Assembly: GCF_026008495.1 (NCBI RefSeq)
Contig: NZ_BQUN01000096.1
Coordinates: 27,753-91,752, forward strand
Direction: 5' to 3'
Source of the DNA: Streptomyces sp. A012304
Lineage (GTDB): Bacteria; Actinomycetota; Actinomycetes; Streptomycetales; Streptomycetaceae
Length of the DNA stretch: 64,000 nucleotides
In this document: positions 53,301 through 61,164 of the stretch, piece after piece
Layout of the letters: every line of letters starts with the position of its first letter
Position numbering within the stretch: the first letter of the stretch is position 1
Made by a program: the position numbers and the translations under genes
Notes under the pieces: generated by a model
Seen by the model: the letters and a program-made list of their open reading frames with translations, nothing else
What the model was told of the DNA's origin: nothing
Database searches by the model: none

Positions 53301-54075
53301 CGGTGCCGCTCGCGGAGTCCCACATCTGGCCGGCCGGGCCCTTGAACACGGTGTTGCCGTCGGCGTCGACGGCGCGCAGGCCGCCGCCCGCGCCGGGCAC
53401 CACGTCCAGGTCGGTGGCCGACGCCCGCAGCTGGACCCGGTTGAGCTTGGGGTTGGCCGCCGCCTGGGCGGACTTGACGACGAGCACCTCGCGGTAGCCC
53501 TCGGCGGTGGCGGTGAGCTCCAGGTCGACGCCCTTGAGGACCTCGGGGTAGACGGCCTTGTCGCCCTCGATGCGGGGCTCGGGCAGCTTGCCCGGCCAGT
53601 CCAGGCGCAGCGCGCCCTGTTCGCTGCCGAGGCTGATCAGGCCGGTGCCGTCGCCGCCGCCGGAGAAGGACAGGTCGACCACGGCGGCCTTGGGGCCGAC
53701 GGTTCCGTCGGGCCGGCGTTCGAGGGTGGTGTCCACCGTGCGCCAGGAGCCGTCGTCGTCCTTGACGCGCTGCGGCACCGCGGACTGCACGAGGGTGAAG
53801 GTGCCGTCCGGGTTGGCCATGGTGGTGGAGTACTCGGTGCGTTCACCGGTGACCTCGACCTGCTTGCCGGTGGCCGCGGCGCGGGCGGCGGCGGTGCCGT
53901 GCGTGGTCTCGGTGGTGGCGGGCGTCGCCTCGCCGGGTGCGGCGGAAGCCGTTGCTGCGAACGCCGGCAAGGACGCCAGCAGAGCCATCGACGTGATTCC
54001 GGTTGTGAACGCGAGCAAGACCCTTGGTCTTCTTCGCCGTTGACTTCCGGCCACGTTACGCGAGTGCGATCGCAC
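50311..54075 (-). CDS. large secreted LamG-domain protein
   Basis: This 1254-aa exported protein begins at GTG 54075 with a GGGGGG ribosome-binding site and a signal peptide (RRRPRVLLAFTTGITSMALL, cleavage near ATA). It has an N-terminal beta-rich region and a DNRLRE-like middle (MYFEFSPSKLAGKYVLDATF). Two LamG/concanavalin-type lectin domains fill the C-terminal 600 residues: one from about 790 (TWHFDDGAPGSG, SFTISTWAFL, LFVNGRPQGQ, GRLDEVNVW) and one from about 1040 (AHWDAGSSTG, SFTVTTRVQL, LHLFVGEFDQ, GALEELRVW). It precedes the RHS gene on the same strand and may share its transcript. It probably binds a surface glycan or the partner RHS shell. Confidence 0.9.
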   Translation of the reverse strand: MRSHSRNVAGSQRRRRPRVLLAFTTGITSMALLASLPAFAATASAAPGEATPATTETTHGTAAARAAATGKQVEVTGERTEYSTTMANPDGTFTLVQSAVPQRVKDDDGSWRTVDTTLERRPDGTVGPKAAVVDLSFSGGGDGTGLISLGSEQGALRLDWPGKLPEPRIEGDKAVYPEVLKGVDLELTATAEGYREVLVVKSAQAAANPKLNRVQLRASATDLDVVPGAGGGLRAVDADGNTVFKGPAGQMWDSASGTGESGADGPSTQLMTADDTATPAPVPDPVEHGTQPHSGDASAVMPVQVSGDTVSVTPDLGLLRGKDTVYPVYIDPSVGLGVSERTVLSSDGDKFWMFNGDYGVGRCSVSGPYYCGNNYTNRMYFEFSPSKLAGKYVLDATFRAFETWSFSCEPKWVDLERTNNISEGTTWPGPTQLDQMGDRYVSAGRGTQCSPEQPDQWIEFNDNPDEADENLTSTVRSFADGKINRLTFMLRAKDESDASAWKRFDDNAELKVNYAFKPGVPTDVGLIPGDGTTAYCKTSSSDPLIVTRVDPMVQARVQTAVEHNLGDEEGSLQAEYVVERGDDAAWHQVWSDYRPDTGWDPDGTLEKMRTTNRADGGLYRLRARTQSHWSYNGKTGDLFSSYSPWCYFKIDSTAPKAPVIIAGTPYTECTTNLCDPKGGPGVPGSFTFKPNAADTDITGYRWRLLTTSAKEAKPVTGTTVTVNDVTPSLAGTQVLSVEAKDVRNRWGAPSEFSFKVAPAQGAAGTWHFDDGAPGSGVTVAKDTATEGTRHDATLYTGGAGWSSLARRGDADYSLWLDSANPAYQQGYAATAAPAVNTKDSFTISTWAFLTDATTTHVAMAAPGTNASAFTLYYSASYKKWVFNRTAADVSTGQTYLRSIADTANPPLRVWTHLAGVFNTKNDADKTNDTIQLFVNGRPQGQPVVLNSLSTAYTPWTSTGGLQFGRSLVGGTYGEHFRGRLDEVNVWQRVLTPDEITQQAQLLENGVAANELVAHWDAGSSTGTAVQEVGPYGVPNLALSASGAVLDGENNALFLDGTAGHAGATGPVVDESGSFTVTTRVQLDSAKLATKPVGYQGVVAAQQASTGESSWALWVVKPAEGVYQWKFTRTAVGSDGKVTQSAEVPAGDVAATDTWVQVTGVFDAQEAWEWTDPNDPTKTATRYGKLHLFVGEFDQPSEGASGFTAAQLGTGTISVGRGSKGGTTGNYLPGALEELRVWTGAMSADQVRSQVLGGL

Positions 54076-54118
54076 GTGCCCCCCGCATTTCTCATCCGAT
54101 CTTCATATTTGCTGGGAC

Positions 54119-54147
54119 AGTTAACGGTGTGTCGGTTCCCCGATCAA
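54119..54147 (-). promoter_or_regulatory. predicted promoter of the LamG gene
   Basis: On the minus strand, TTGATC and TTAACT are separated by exactly 17 bases, about 35-40 bases before the GTG start. The -10 is not perfect (TTAACT). Confidence 0.4.
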
Positions 54148-54370
54148 GTGTGGCCTTGGTCACATCAGAGGATTGCACTCTTTGCAGACGGGTACTCAGG
54201 CAGGCCGTTGTCCGCATGCGGGGAGCGGCGCGTTGCGCAGCCGAGGGAAATTCGACGCGAAGTCAACGAGGCTTCGATTAAGGGAAGTTGGGGCTACAGA
54301 ACAGGGGTGGCACACCCTCACAAGCCCCGCACAGATTCGATTCCAAGGACCCCCACCCCTGGGCGAGATC

Positions 54371-54389
54371 TGAGGTTAGGCTAACCTAA
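54371..54389. promoter_or_regulatory. iron box (DmdR/DtxR operator) of desE
   Basis: TGAGGTTAGGCTAACCTAA is a 19-base near-palindrome that matches the Streptomyces iron box (consensus like TTAGGTTAGGCTCACCTAA). It sits 54 bases before desE, so DmdR1 with Fe(II) should repress desE when iron is plentiful. Confidence 0.88.
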
Positions 54390-54442
54390 TCTTTCGAGTT
54401 GTCCGGTGGGTGATCCCGCCCCGTTCGAAAGCAGCCACACTC

Positions 54443-55495
54443 ATGTCCAACGCCAGAGCCACCCACCTCTCCCGCCGCGGCATCCTCGCCGCCGGCGGAG
54501 CCCTCGGCCTCGGTGCCGCGCTCGCGGCCTGCGGGGACAGCGACGACGCGAAAAGCGGTGGCTCGAAGTCGACGGCGAGCGCCGACACCAAGTCCGGTCC
54601 CTGGACGTTCAAGGACGACCGCGGCACGAACGTCGAGCTCGACGAAATCCCCGCGAACATCGTCGCGTTCACCGGCGTCGGAGCCGCGCTCCACGACTAC
54701 GGCATCCAGGTCAAGGGCGTCTTCGGCCCGACCAGGACCACCGACGGCAAGCCCGACGTCCAGGCCGGCGACATGGACATCACCAAGGTGGAGATCCTCG
54801 GCAACGTCTGGGACGAGTTCAACGTCGAGAAGTACGCGGCGCTCGCCCCCGACGTCCTCATCTCCACGATGTTCGACAACGCCGGCACCCTCTGGTACGT
54901 CCCCGAGGCCTCCAAGGACAAGATCGCCAAACTCGCCCCGAGCGTCGGCATCTCCGTCTACGACCGTCAGCTCACCGCTCCGCTGGAGCGGATGTGGGAG
55001 CTCGCCGCGTCGCTGGGCGCCGACATGACGGCGGCCAAGGTCACCGACGCCAAGAAGCGCTTCGAGGCGGCAGCCACCCGGCTGCGCGCCGCCGCCAAGG
55101 CCAAGCCCGACATCAAGGTCCTGGCCGGCTCCGCCGCCGACCAGCTCTTCTACGTCTCCGGCACCAACCTCTCCATCGACCTCGAGTACTTCAAGGCCCT
55201 CGGCGTGAACTTCGTCGAGCCGCCGGAGAGCGCGAAGAAGGCCGGCGGCGGCTGGTACGAGTCGCTCAGCTGGGAGAACGTCGACAAGTACCCGGCGGAC
55301 ATCATCATGCTGGACGACCGCTCCCAGGCGCTCCAGCCGGCGGCGATCACCAAGCCGACGTGGAAGCAGCTGCCCGCCGTCAAGGCCGGCCAGGTCATCG
55401 GCCGTTCGCCGGAGCCGATCCTCTCCTACGACAAGTGCGTGCCGCTCCTCGAGAACCTCGCCGAGGCCCTGGAGAAGGCGAAGAAGGTGGCCTAG
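54443..55495 (+). CDS. desE: ferrioxamine-binding siderophore lipoprotein
   Basis: This 350-aa substrate-binding lipoprotein is of the iron-siderophore ABC importer type. The N-terminus MSNARATHLSRRGILAAGG carries a Tat-like SRRG and the lipobox LAAC with Cys30. The binding-protein body has the strand-loops WTFKDDRGTNVEL, ILGNVWDEFNVEKYAALAPD and the C-terminal SPEPILSYDKCVPLLENLAEAL. It is the apparent orthologue of S. coelicolor DesE (SCO2780), which binds ferrioxamine. The iron box upstream shows iron-controlled expression. The des biosynthetic genes do not follow. Confidence 0.92.
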   Translation: MSNARATHLSRRGILAAGGALGLGAALAACGDSDDAKSGGSKSTASADTKSGPWTFKDDRGTNVELDEIPANIVAFTGVGAALHDYGIQVKGVFGPTRTTDGKPDVQAGDMDITKVEILGNVWDEFNVEKYAALAPDVLISTMFDNAGTLWYVPEASKDKIAKLAPSVGISVYDRQLTAPLERMWELAASLGADMTAAKVTDAKKRFEAAATRLRAAAKAKPDIKVLAGSAADQLFYVSGTNLSIDLEYFKALGVNFVEPPESAKKAGGGWYESLSWENVDKYPADIIMLDDRSQALQPAAITKPTWKQLPAVKAGQVIGRSPEPILSYDKCVPLLENLAEALEKAKKVA

Positions 55496-55585
55496 GCCCT
55501 CTCGTTCGGATCGTCCCGGCGTCGCGGGGCCTGGCACGCACCTTTCGTCAACGCCCGTGCGAACACCTGATGGAACAATCGCCCC

Positions 55586-56458
55586 ATGGCGGAAATCATC
55601 CAGAAGGACGGCACCTGGGTCTTCGACGGCGACGCCCTGCGGCTCACGCCCGGACGGGACAAGAACGTGAGCCTGTTGCGCCAGACCCTGGGGGAACTGG
55701 TCGTCCCCTTAGGCGCGTTGGCCGGGGTGTCGTTCGAGCAGGGCAAGAAGTCCGGGCGGCTCAGACTGCGGCTGCGTGACGGCGCCTGCCCGCTGCTGCA
55801 CGCCACCGGCGGCCGGCTGACCGCACCGCACGATCCCTACCAGCTGCTGGTCGAGTCCGACCGTCACGGCGTGGCCGAGTACCTCGCGGACGAGGTCCGC
55901 AACGCGCTGCTCGTGGAGCAGGTCCCCGCCGGCCCGGTGGACACGTATCTGCTGCCGGGCCCGTCCGTGCCGCTGTCGGTGTCCGCCGGGGACGGCACCG
56001 CGAGCTTCGACGGCGAGCGGGTGCGGCTGGAGTGGAACTGGAAGACGGAGGAGGCCAAGGCCGCCGCCGGCGCCCGCACCCTGCCCCTCACCGAGGTCCA
56101 GGCCGTGGAGTGGCATCCGGCGGCCGGCCTGGAGAACGGCCATCTGCGCTTCACCGTGCGCGGCGCGGCCACCAAGGCCCCGCCGAAGTACGACCCCAAC
56201 TCCGTGGAGCTGTGGGGCTTCAAGAAGGACCCGCTGATGGCGCTGGTCGCGGCGGCCGTGCAGGCCCGCCTCCCGCACCCGGCCGCACCCCCCGAGGACA
56301 CCGCCCCGCCGCCGCGGCCGCTCCCGGCCGCGCCCGCCGAGGACGGCCATGACGCGCTGCTGCGCCGGCTGCGCGAGCTGGGCGAGCTGCACCGCGAAGG
56401 GGTCCTGACCGACGAGGAGTTCGCGCTGGCCAAGCAGGCGGTCCTCCAGCGGATGTGA
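55586..56458 (+). CDS. DUF4429 and SHOCT domain protein with a TTA codon
   Basis: This 290-aa protein has two DUF4429 (PH-like) repeats, about 10-100 and 125-225 (LRLTPGRDKNVSLLRQTLGE, and the second with ENGHLRFTVRG). A Pro-rich linker and a C-terminal SHOCT motif (RLRELGELHREGVLTDEEFA, 250-285) follow. SHOCT tails usually join small modular or phage-related domains to oligomers. Codon 42 is TTA (55709-55711), making it a likely bldA target. ATG 55586 lies 91 bases after desE. No signal peptide is seen, so it is cytoplasmic. The function is unknown. Confidence 0.82.
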   Translation: MAEIIQKDGTWVFDGDALRLTPGRDKNVSLLRQTLGELVVPLGALAGVSFEQGKKSGRLRLRLRDGACPLLHATGGRLTAPHDPYQLLVESDRHGVAEYLADEVRNALLVEQVPAGPVDTYLLPGPSVPLSVSAGDGTASFDGERVRLEWNWKTEEAKAAAGARTLPLTEVQAVEWHPAAGLENGHLRFTVRGAATKAPPKYDPNSVELWGFKKDPLMALVAAAVQARLPHPAAPPEDTAPPPRPLPAAPAEDGHDALLRRLRELGELHREGVLTDEEFALAKQAVLQRM

Positions 56459-56468
56459 GGACCGCCGC

Positions 56469-56500
56469 CCGGCGGTGCCCCGCCTTCCGGGCACCGCCGG
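56469..56500. terminator. terminator between convergent genes
   Basis: CCGGCGGTGCCC (56469-56480) pairs perfectly with GGGCACCGCCGG (56489-56500) around an 8-base loop. It lies between the DUF4429 gene (+) and the metallophosphatase gene (-). Confidence 0.7.
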
Positions 56501-56502
56501 TG

Positions 56503-58074
56503 CTACTTGGCCCGGCGCGCCACCGTGAAGTGGTCGACCCGCTCGCCGTTCTCGGCGATGCCGCTGACCCGCAGGGTGGCCTGGCGGCCCGTGGGGGCGG
56601 GGGTGACGTCCACGCGCAGGAACGAGTAGTCGAGGTAGCGCACCCGCGACCAGGCGACGGTCTCGTTCTGCTTGCCGTCCTTGCCGACCACGTAGGAGGC
56701 GATGGACTCGACGTCCTTCTCGTGGCCCTCGTAGGACTGGTCGGCGCTGAACGCGTACAGGCTGCGCCCGGCCGCGCCCGCGGTGACGTACACCACACCG
56801 TCGGTCTCGGGGTAGGCGGTGCCGCCGATCGGGAGCCGCTTGGCGACCTTGCCCGCCTTGATGACGTCGGTGCGCTCGTAGACGTGGTTGTGGCCGTTGA
56901 TCACCAGGTCGACGGTGTACTTCTCGAACAGCGGCACCCACTCCTGGCGTACGCCGCCCTCGGAGGCGTGGGCGGTGGAGGTGCAGTAGGCGCAGTGGTG
57001 GAAGAAGACGACGATGAAGTCGATGTCCTTCGACGCGCGGAACTTCTTCAGCTGCGCCTCCAGCCAGGTGGTCTGGGTACCGCCCGAGAGGCCGAGGTTG
57101 GCGGGGATCTCGAAGGAGATGTCGTTGGCGTCGAGGGAGACGACGGCCGTGTTGCCGTGGGTGAAGGAGTAGACGCCGGGCAGGTGGGCGCGGTCGGGGC
57201 CGTTCTCGGGGAGCACCCAGCGGGCCTCCTCGCCGCCGTAACCGTTGGGCGAGTACCAGGCCTCCATGTCGTGGTTGCCGTACGCGACCATCCACGGGAT
57301 CTGCTTGGCGACCGTCTCGGTCTGGGCGAGGAACTGGTCCCAGACGCGCGCGTCGAAGCCGGTGTCGGTCTTCAGGCCGGCGCCGGAGGGGTCGCCGTAG
57401 GCGATGTCACCGGCGTGCAGGTGGAAGGCCGGGTTCTGGCCGAGGATCAGGCTGTCGTTGGCGAGGCCGTGGTAGCCGACGCCCTGGTCGCCGAAGGCGG
57501 TGAAGGTGAAGGGCTCCTTGCGCGCGGGCGCGGTGGTGAAGGTGCCGAGGGTGCCGAGCAGCTGCGGGGCGGCCGGGTCGAACCCGGCGTGACCCACGCC
57601 GTAGTAATACGTGCGGCCGGGCCTGAGCCGGGTCAGCTTGGCGTGGACGTAGTACTGGGTGTGGTCGCCGCTCGCGCCGACCCCGGCCGGGGTGTGCAGC
57701 GTACGGATCTCGGCGGGGATCCGGTGGGAGAGGTCCCAGGGATGGGCGCCGACCCGCACGAAGGGCTTGTCGACGGCGACCGGGACCTGCCAGGAGATCG
57801 TCATCTCGGTGCGCGGGTCGGTGCCGTAGGCGAGGTGGCGGCCGAAGGGGGCGACGAGGGCGCCGTCGGCCTTCTCGGCGCGCGGGGCGGTGCGGGGCGC
57901 GGCCTGGGCGGTGGCGCCGGTCACGAACGCGCCGCCGGTGACGGCGCCCAGCGTGACGGCGCCGCCTCTGATCATCGTGCGGCGGGAGAACTTGGTGCGC
58001 AGGTACTCGTGCTGCTCGGCCATGCTCATGCGCTCGGCGAGCTGCTCGGGTACGCCCATGCGAGGAATGTCCAT
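56503..58074 (-). CDS. Tat-exported purple-acid-phosphatase-like metallophosphoesterase
   Basis: This 523-aa exported phosphatase has a Tat signal (SRRTMIRGG at 30-38) and an FN3-like N-terminal domain (about 75-180). The two-metal phosphatase core follows: FGDQGVGYHG, LHAGDIAYGDPSG, VAYGNHDMEAW, VFFHHCAYC, INGHNHVYERTD. This order (GDxG, GDxxYG, GNHD, HH, GHxHxYER) defines the purple acid phosphatase family. It should free phosphate from organic esters in the medium. The upstream sequence has a degenerate PHO box-like repeat. ATG 58074 starts a 30-residue pre-Tat region. Confidence 0.9.
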   Translation of the reverse strand: MDIPRMGVPEQLAERMSMAEQHEYLRTKFSRRTMIRGGAVTLGAVTGGAFVTGATAQAAPRTAPRAEKADGALVAPFGRHLAYGTDPRTEMTISWQVPVAVDKPFVRVGAHPWDLSHRIPAEIRTLHTPAGVGASGDHTQYYVHAKLTRLRPGRTYYYGVGHAGFDPAAPQLLGTLGTFTTAPARKEPFTFTAFGDQGVGYHGLANDSLILGQNPAFHLHAGDIAYGDPSGAGLKTDTGFDARVWDQFLAQTETVAKQIPWMVAYGNHDMEAWYSPNGYGGEEARWVLPENGPDRAHLPGVYSFTHGNTAVVSLDANDISFEIPANLGLSGGTQTTWLEAQLKKFRASKDIDFIVVFFHHCAYCTSTAHASEGGVRQEWVPLFEKYTVDLVINGHNHVYERTDVIKAGKVAKRLPIGGTAYPETDGVVYVTAGAAGRSLYAFSADQSYEGHEKDVESIASYVVGKDGKQNETVAWSRVRYLDYSFLRVDVTPAPTGRQATLRVSGIAENGERVDHFTVARRAK

Positions 58075-58115
58075 GGCGTCTGAAACTCGTCTTCCCGGGC
58101 GACGAGTTACGGGCG

Positions 58116-58137
58116 GGCGGATGGACGGCTCACGAAC
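58116..58137 (-). promoter_or_regulatory. possible degenerate PHO box
   Basis: Read on the minus strand, two 11-base units follow one another: GTTCGTGAGCC and GTCCATCCGCC. Both share GT-C-T---GCC spacing with the PhoP direct repeat (GTTCACC-type). It lies about 45-60 bases upstream of the secreted phosphatase gene. The match is imperfect. Confidence 0.3.
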
Positions 58138-58245
58138 AGCCCCTCATGAGGCGTTCAATGTTCCCCCAAAGATCCTCAACAGGCGCCTGCCCGAATTCGG
58201 GCAGCTTTCTTGCGAAAGTGGCTCCGGTACCTCAGGATCTACCGG

Positions 58246-58503
58246 GTGCACGACGAACTTGTTGATCATCTGACGCGGTCCACGCCGCTGAACCGGGGCG
58301 AGGCGCTTCGGGTGATCCAGGACGTGCTCGCCTTCTTCGACGAGACGACCGAGGATTTCGTCCGTCGCCGCCACCGCGAGCTCCAGGCGCAGGGCCTGGT
58401 CAACGCGGAGATCTTCGAACGGATCGGGGCGGATCTGAAATACCGAGCGGTCGCCCCGCCCGAGCTGTCGCTCAGGCAACTGCGGCGCATCGTCTACGGC
58501 TGA
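58246..58503 (+). CDS. 85-aa small protein of unknown function
   Basis: This helical protein (HDELVDHLTRSTPLNRGEAL, then RVIQDVLAFFDETTEDFVRR, RRHRELQAQGLVNAEIFERI) has a regular heptad look. GTG 58246 follows AGGA by 10 bases and is preferred; a TTG at 58210 would add RKWLRYLRIYR. It sits 24 bases upstream of glmS on the same strand, so a shared transcript is likely. I do not recognise a family. It has no signal peptide or membrane helix. Confidence 0.6.
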   Translation: MHDELVDHLTRSTPLNRGEALRVIQDVLAFFDETTEDFVRRRHRELQAQGLVNAEIFERIGADLKYRAVAPPELSLRQLRRIVYG

Positions 58504-58527
58504 ACCGAAGCTTGGGGATATCTATAC

Positions 58528-60345
58528 ATGTGCGGAATTGTCGGATACATCGGGAAGCGTGACGTCGCCCCCCTCCTCCTGGAGGGCCTCCAGCGCCTGG
58601 AGTACCGCGGCTACGACTCTGCGGGCATCGTCGTCTCCTCCCCGAAGTCGGCCGGCCTGAAGATGGTCAAGGCCAAGGGCCGCGTCCGGGACCTGGAGGC
58701 CAAGGTCCCGGCCCGCTTCAAGGGCACCACCGGCATCGCCCACACCCGCTGGGCCACCCACGGCGCCCCGTCCGACGTGAACGCCCACCCGCACCTGTCG
58801 GCCGACCAGAAGGTCGCCGTCGTCCACAACGGCATCATCGACAACGCCTCCGACCTGCGCCGCAAGCTGGAGGCGGACGGCGTCGAGTTCCTCTCCGAGA
58901 CCGACACCGAGGTCCTCACCCACCTCATCGCCCGCTCCCAGGCCGAGAAGCTCGAGGACAAGGTCCGCGAGGCGCTGCGCGTGGTCGAGGGCACCTACGG
59001 CATCGCCGTGATGCACGCCGACTTCCCCGACCGCATCGTCGTCGCCCGCAACGGCTCCCCGGTCGTCCTCGGCATCGGCGAGAAGGAGATGTTCGTCGCC
59101 TCGGACATCGCCGCCCTGGTCGCCCACACCCGCCAGATAGTCACCCTCGACGACGGCGAGATGGCCACCCTCAAGGCCGACGACTTCCGCACCTACACCA
59201 CCGAGGGCACCCGCACCACCGCCGAGCCCACCACCGTGGAGTGGGAGGCCGCCTCCTACGACATGGGCGGCCACGACACCTACATGCACAAGGAGATCCA
59301 CGAGCAGGCCGACGCCGTGGACCGCGTGCTGCGCGGCCGCATCGACGACCGCTTCTCCACCGTGCACCTCGGCGGCCTCAACCTGGACGCCCGCGAGGCG
59401 CGCCAGATCCGCCGCGTGAAGATCCTCGGCTGCGGCACCTCGTACCACGCGGGCATGATCGGCGCCCAGATGATCGAGGAGCTGGCCCGCATCCCCGCCG
59501 ACGCCGAGCCCGCCTCCGAGTTCCGCTACCGCAACGCGGTCGTCGACCCCGACACCCTGTACATCGCCGTCTCCCAGTCCGGTGAGACCTACGACGTGCT
59601 GGCCGCCGTCCAGGAGCTCAAGCGCAAGGGCGCCCGCGTCCTCGGCGTGGTCAACGTGGTCGGCTCGGCGATCGCCCGCGAGGCCGACGGCGGCATCTAC
59701 GTGCACGCCGGCCCCGAGGTCTGCGTCGTCTCCACCAAGTGCTTCACCAACACCACGGTCGCCTTCGCGCTGCTCGCGCTGCACCTCGGCCGCACCCGCG
59801 ACCTCTCGGTCCGCGACGGCAAGCGGATCATCGAGGGCCTGCGCAAGCTGCCCGCGCAGATCGCCGAGATCATGAAGGGCGAGGAGGCGATCAAGGAGCT
59901 CGCCGAGCAGTTCGCCGAGGCCCGCTCGATGCTCTTCATCGGCCGTGTCCGGGGCTACCCGGTGGCCCGCGAGGCCTCCCTGAAGCTCAAGGAGGTCTCC
60001 TACATCCACGCCGAGGCCTACCCCGCCTCCGAGCTGAAGCACGGCCCGCTCGCCCTGATCGAGCCGGCCCTGCCCACGGTCGCGATCGTCCCCGACGACG
60101 ACCTGCTGGAGAAGAACCGCGCCGCCCTGGAGGAGATCAAGGCCCGCAGCGGCAAGATCCTGGCCGTGGCCCACCAGGAGCAGGAGAAGGCCGACCAGAC
60201 GATCGTCGTGCCCAAGAACGAGGACGAACTCGACCCGATCCTCATGGGCATCCCGCTCCAGCTGCTGGCGTACTACACGGCGAAGGCCCTGGGCCGGGAC
60301 ATCGACAAGCCGCGCAACCTCGCCAAGTCCGTGACGGTCGAGTAG
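58528..60345 (+). CDS. glmS: glutamine-fructose-6-phosphate aminotransferase
   Basis: This 605-aa enzyme makes glucosamine-6-phosphate from fructose-6-phosphate and glutamine, for peptidoglycan and GlcNAc metabolism. The N-terminal glutaminase begins MCGIVGYIG with nucleophile Cys2. Two SIS domains follow (GCGTSYHAGMIG, SQSGETYDVLAA, GRVRGYPVAREASLKLKEV), and the C-terminus ends LAKSVTVE. The length is normal. Streptomyces carry two glmS genes, and synteny places this as the one near adpA (SCO2789 in S. coelicolor). A strong hairpin terminator follows the stop. Confidence 0.95.
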   Translation: MCGIVGYIGKRDVAPLLLEGLQRLEYRGYDSAGIVVSSPKSAGLKMVKAKGRVRDLEAKVPARFKGTTGIAHTRWATHGAPSDVNAHPHLSADQKVAVVHNGIIDNASDLRRKLEADGVEFLSETDTEVLTHLIARSQAEKLEDKVREALRVVEGTYGIAVMHADFPDRIVVARNGSPVVLGIGEKEMFVASDIAALVAHTRQIVTLDDGEMATLKADDFRTYTTEGTRTTAEPTTVEWEAASYDMGGHDTYMHKEIHEQADAVDRVLRGRIDDRFSTVHLGGLNLDAREARQIRRVKILGCGTSYHAGMIGAQMIEELARIPADAEPASEFRYRNAVVDPDTLYIAVSQSGETYDVLAAVQELKRKGARVLGVVNVVGSAIAREADGGIYVHAGPEVCVVSTKCFTNTTVAFALLALHLGRTRDLSVRDGKRIIEGLRKLPAQIAEIMKGEEAIKELAEQFAEARSMLFIGRVRGYPVAREASLKLKEVSYIHAEAYPASELKHGPLALIEPALPTVAIVPDDDLLEKNRAALEEIKARSGKILAVAHQEQEKADQTIVVPKNEDELDPILMGIPLQLLAYYTAKALGRDIDKPRNLAKSVTVE

Positions 60346-60370
60346 TCACCGACGAGCGGTCACCGCGAGA

Positions 60371-60407
60371 CGGACCCCCACGTGAGCCACCTTCACGTGG
60401 GGGTCCG
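60371..60407. terminator. 15-bp perfect hairpin terminator after glmS
   Basis: CGGACCCCCACGTGA (60371-60385) pairs with TCACGTGGGGGTCCG (60393-60407) over a 7-base loop. It lies between glmS (+) and the YaaH-family gene (-), so it can serve both directions. Confidence 0.85.
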
Positions 60408-60446
60408 CCCATCCGCCGGGGCCAACTCCCCGGCGCGCGCCGCGAT

Positions 60447-61010
60447 TCAGCCGGCGGCCGTCACACCCCGGCCCGCAGCACGCCGTGGCAGGGCCGTGGG
60501 CCAGTGGGCCAGCGCCGCCGTCGCCGCGTACCAGGCCAGCGCGCCGGAGGCGACCGCGAACCAGCCGCCCGCCCGCTCCAGCCCGCCGCTGTCCGCGAAC
60601 CGTCCGACGGCCAGCAGCACGAGCGCGACGGTGAACAGCCCGTACGTGCCCTGACCGAGCTGGTCCCCGCCCGCGAGGGTCAGGGAGAGCGCCACCAGGG
60701 CGAACAGCAGCAGGAAGAGCCCGGCCGCGTTGTCGGAGACCTGGGGTCCGGCCGAGACCGCCCAGGTGAACCAGAAGGCGCCGAGGACCGCGTAGGCCGT
60801 TCCGGCCGCGGTGTCGCGGTCGCGCAGGGCGAGCAGACCGGCGACGAACAGCGCGACGCCGCCGATGTAGTGGGCGATGGATACGGCGTCCGCCGCCGTC
60901 ACGCCGTCGATCAGGTCGGTGTACCCGAGTCCGAACGCCAACAGGGTGACACCCAGGGCGAGTCGGCCGACGATCGTGGTGGTGCTTCCCGCAGAGACGT
61001 CGTTGTCCAC
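60447..61010 (-). CDS. GPR1/FUN34/YaaH-family membrane protein (possible acetate transporter)
   Basis: This 187-aa membrane protein has six hydrophobic segments. Blocks like IAHYIGGVALFVAGLLALRD, AGTAYAVLGAFWFTWAVS, AAGLFLLLFALVALSLTLAG and AGGWFAVASGALAWYAATAA resemble the YaaH family, which moves acetate or succinate. The N-terminal NPxGL signature of many members is not obvious. GTG 61010 follows AAGGGAG by about 6 bases. It faces glmS. The synteny and family fit the S. coelicolor neighbourhood, and the substrate is not proven. Confidence 0.8.
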   Translation of the reverse strand: MDNDVSAGSTTTIVGRLALGVTLLAFGLGYTDLIDGVTAADAVSIAHYIGGVALFVAGLLALRDRDTAAGTAYAVLGAFWFTWAVSAGPQVSDNAAGLFLLLFALVALSLTLAGGDQLGQGTYGLFTVALVLLAVGRFADSGGLERAGGWFAVASGALAWYAATAALAHWPTALPRRAAGRGVTAAG

Positions 61011-61164
61011 GGCGGGCTCCCTTCATACGGTGTGCAGTTGTGGTGCGGTGACCGGTATATGCCCTTCACAAAAGCACAAACACCTCTACGCGCGAGTAGG
61101 TTCACGCAGCGCAGCAAGGGAGCCGGAGGTACCCAGGGCTCATCTCACCTGGGAGAACGGCGAG

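Larger units (their letters stand above)
54076..54442. other. divergent promoter region of the LamG gene and desE
   Basis: This 367-base gap has clearly lower GC content than the genes. It holds a likely LamG promoter (minus strand) at the left and the desE iron box at the right. No gene is seen in it. Confidence 0.7.
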
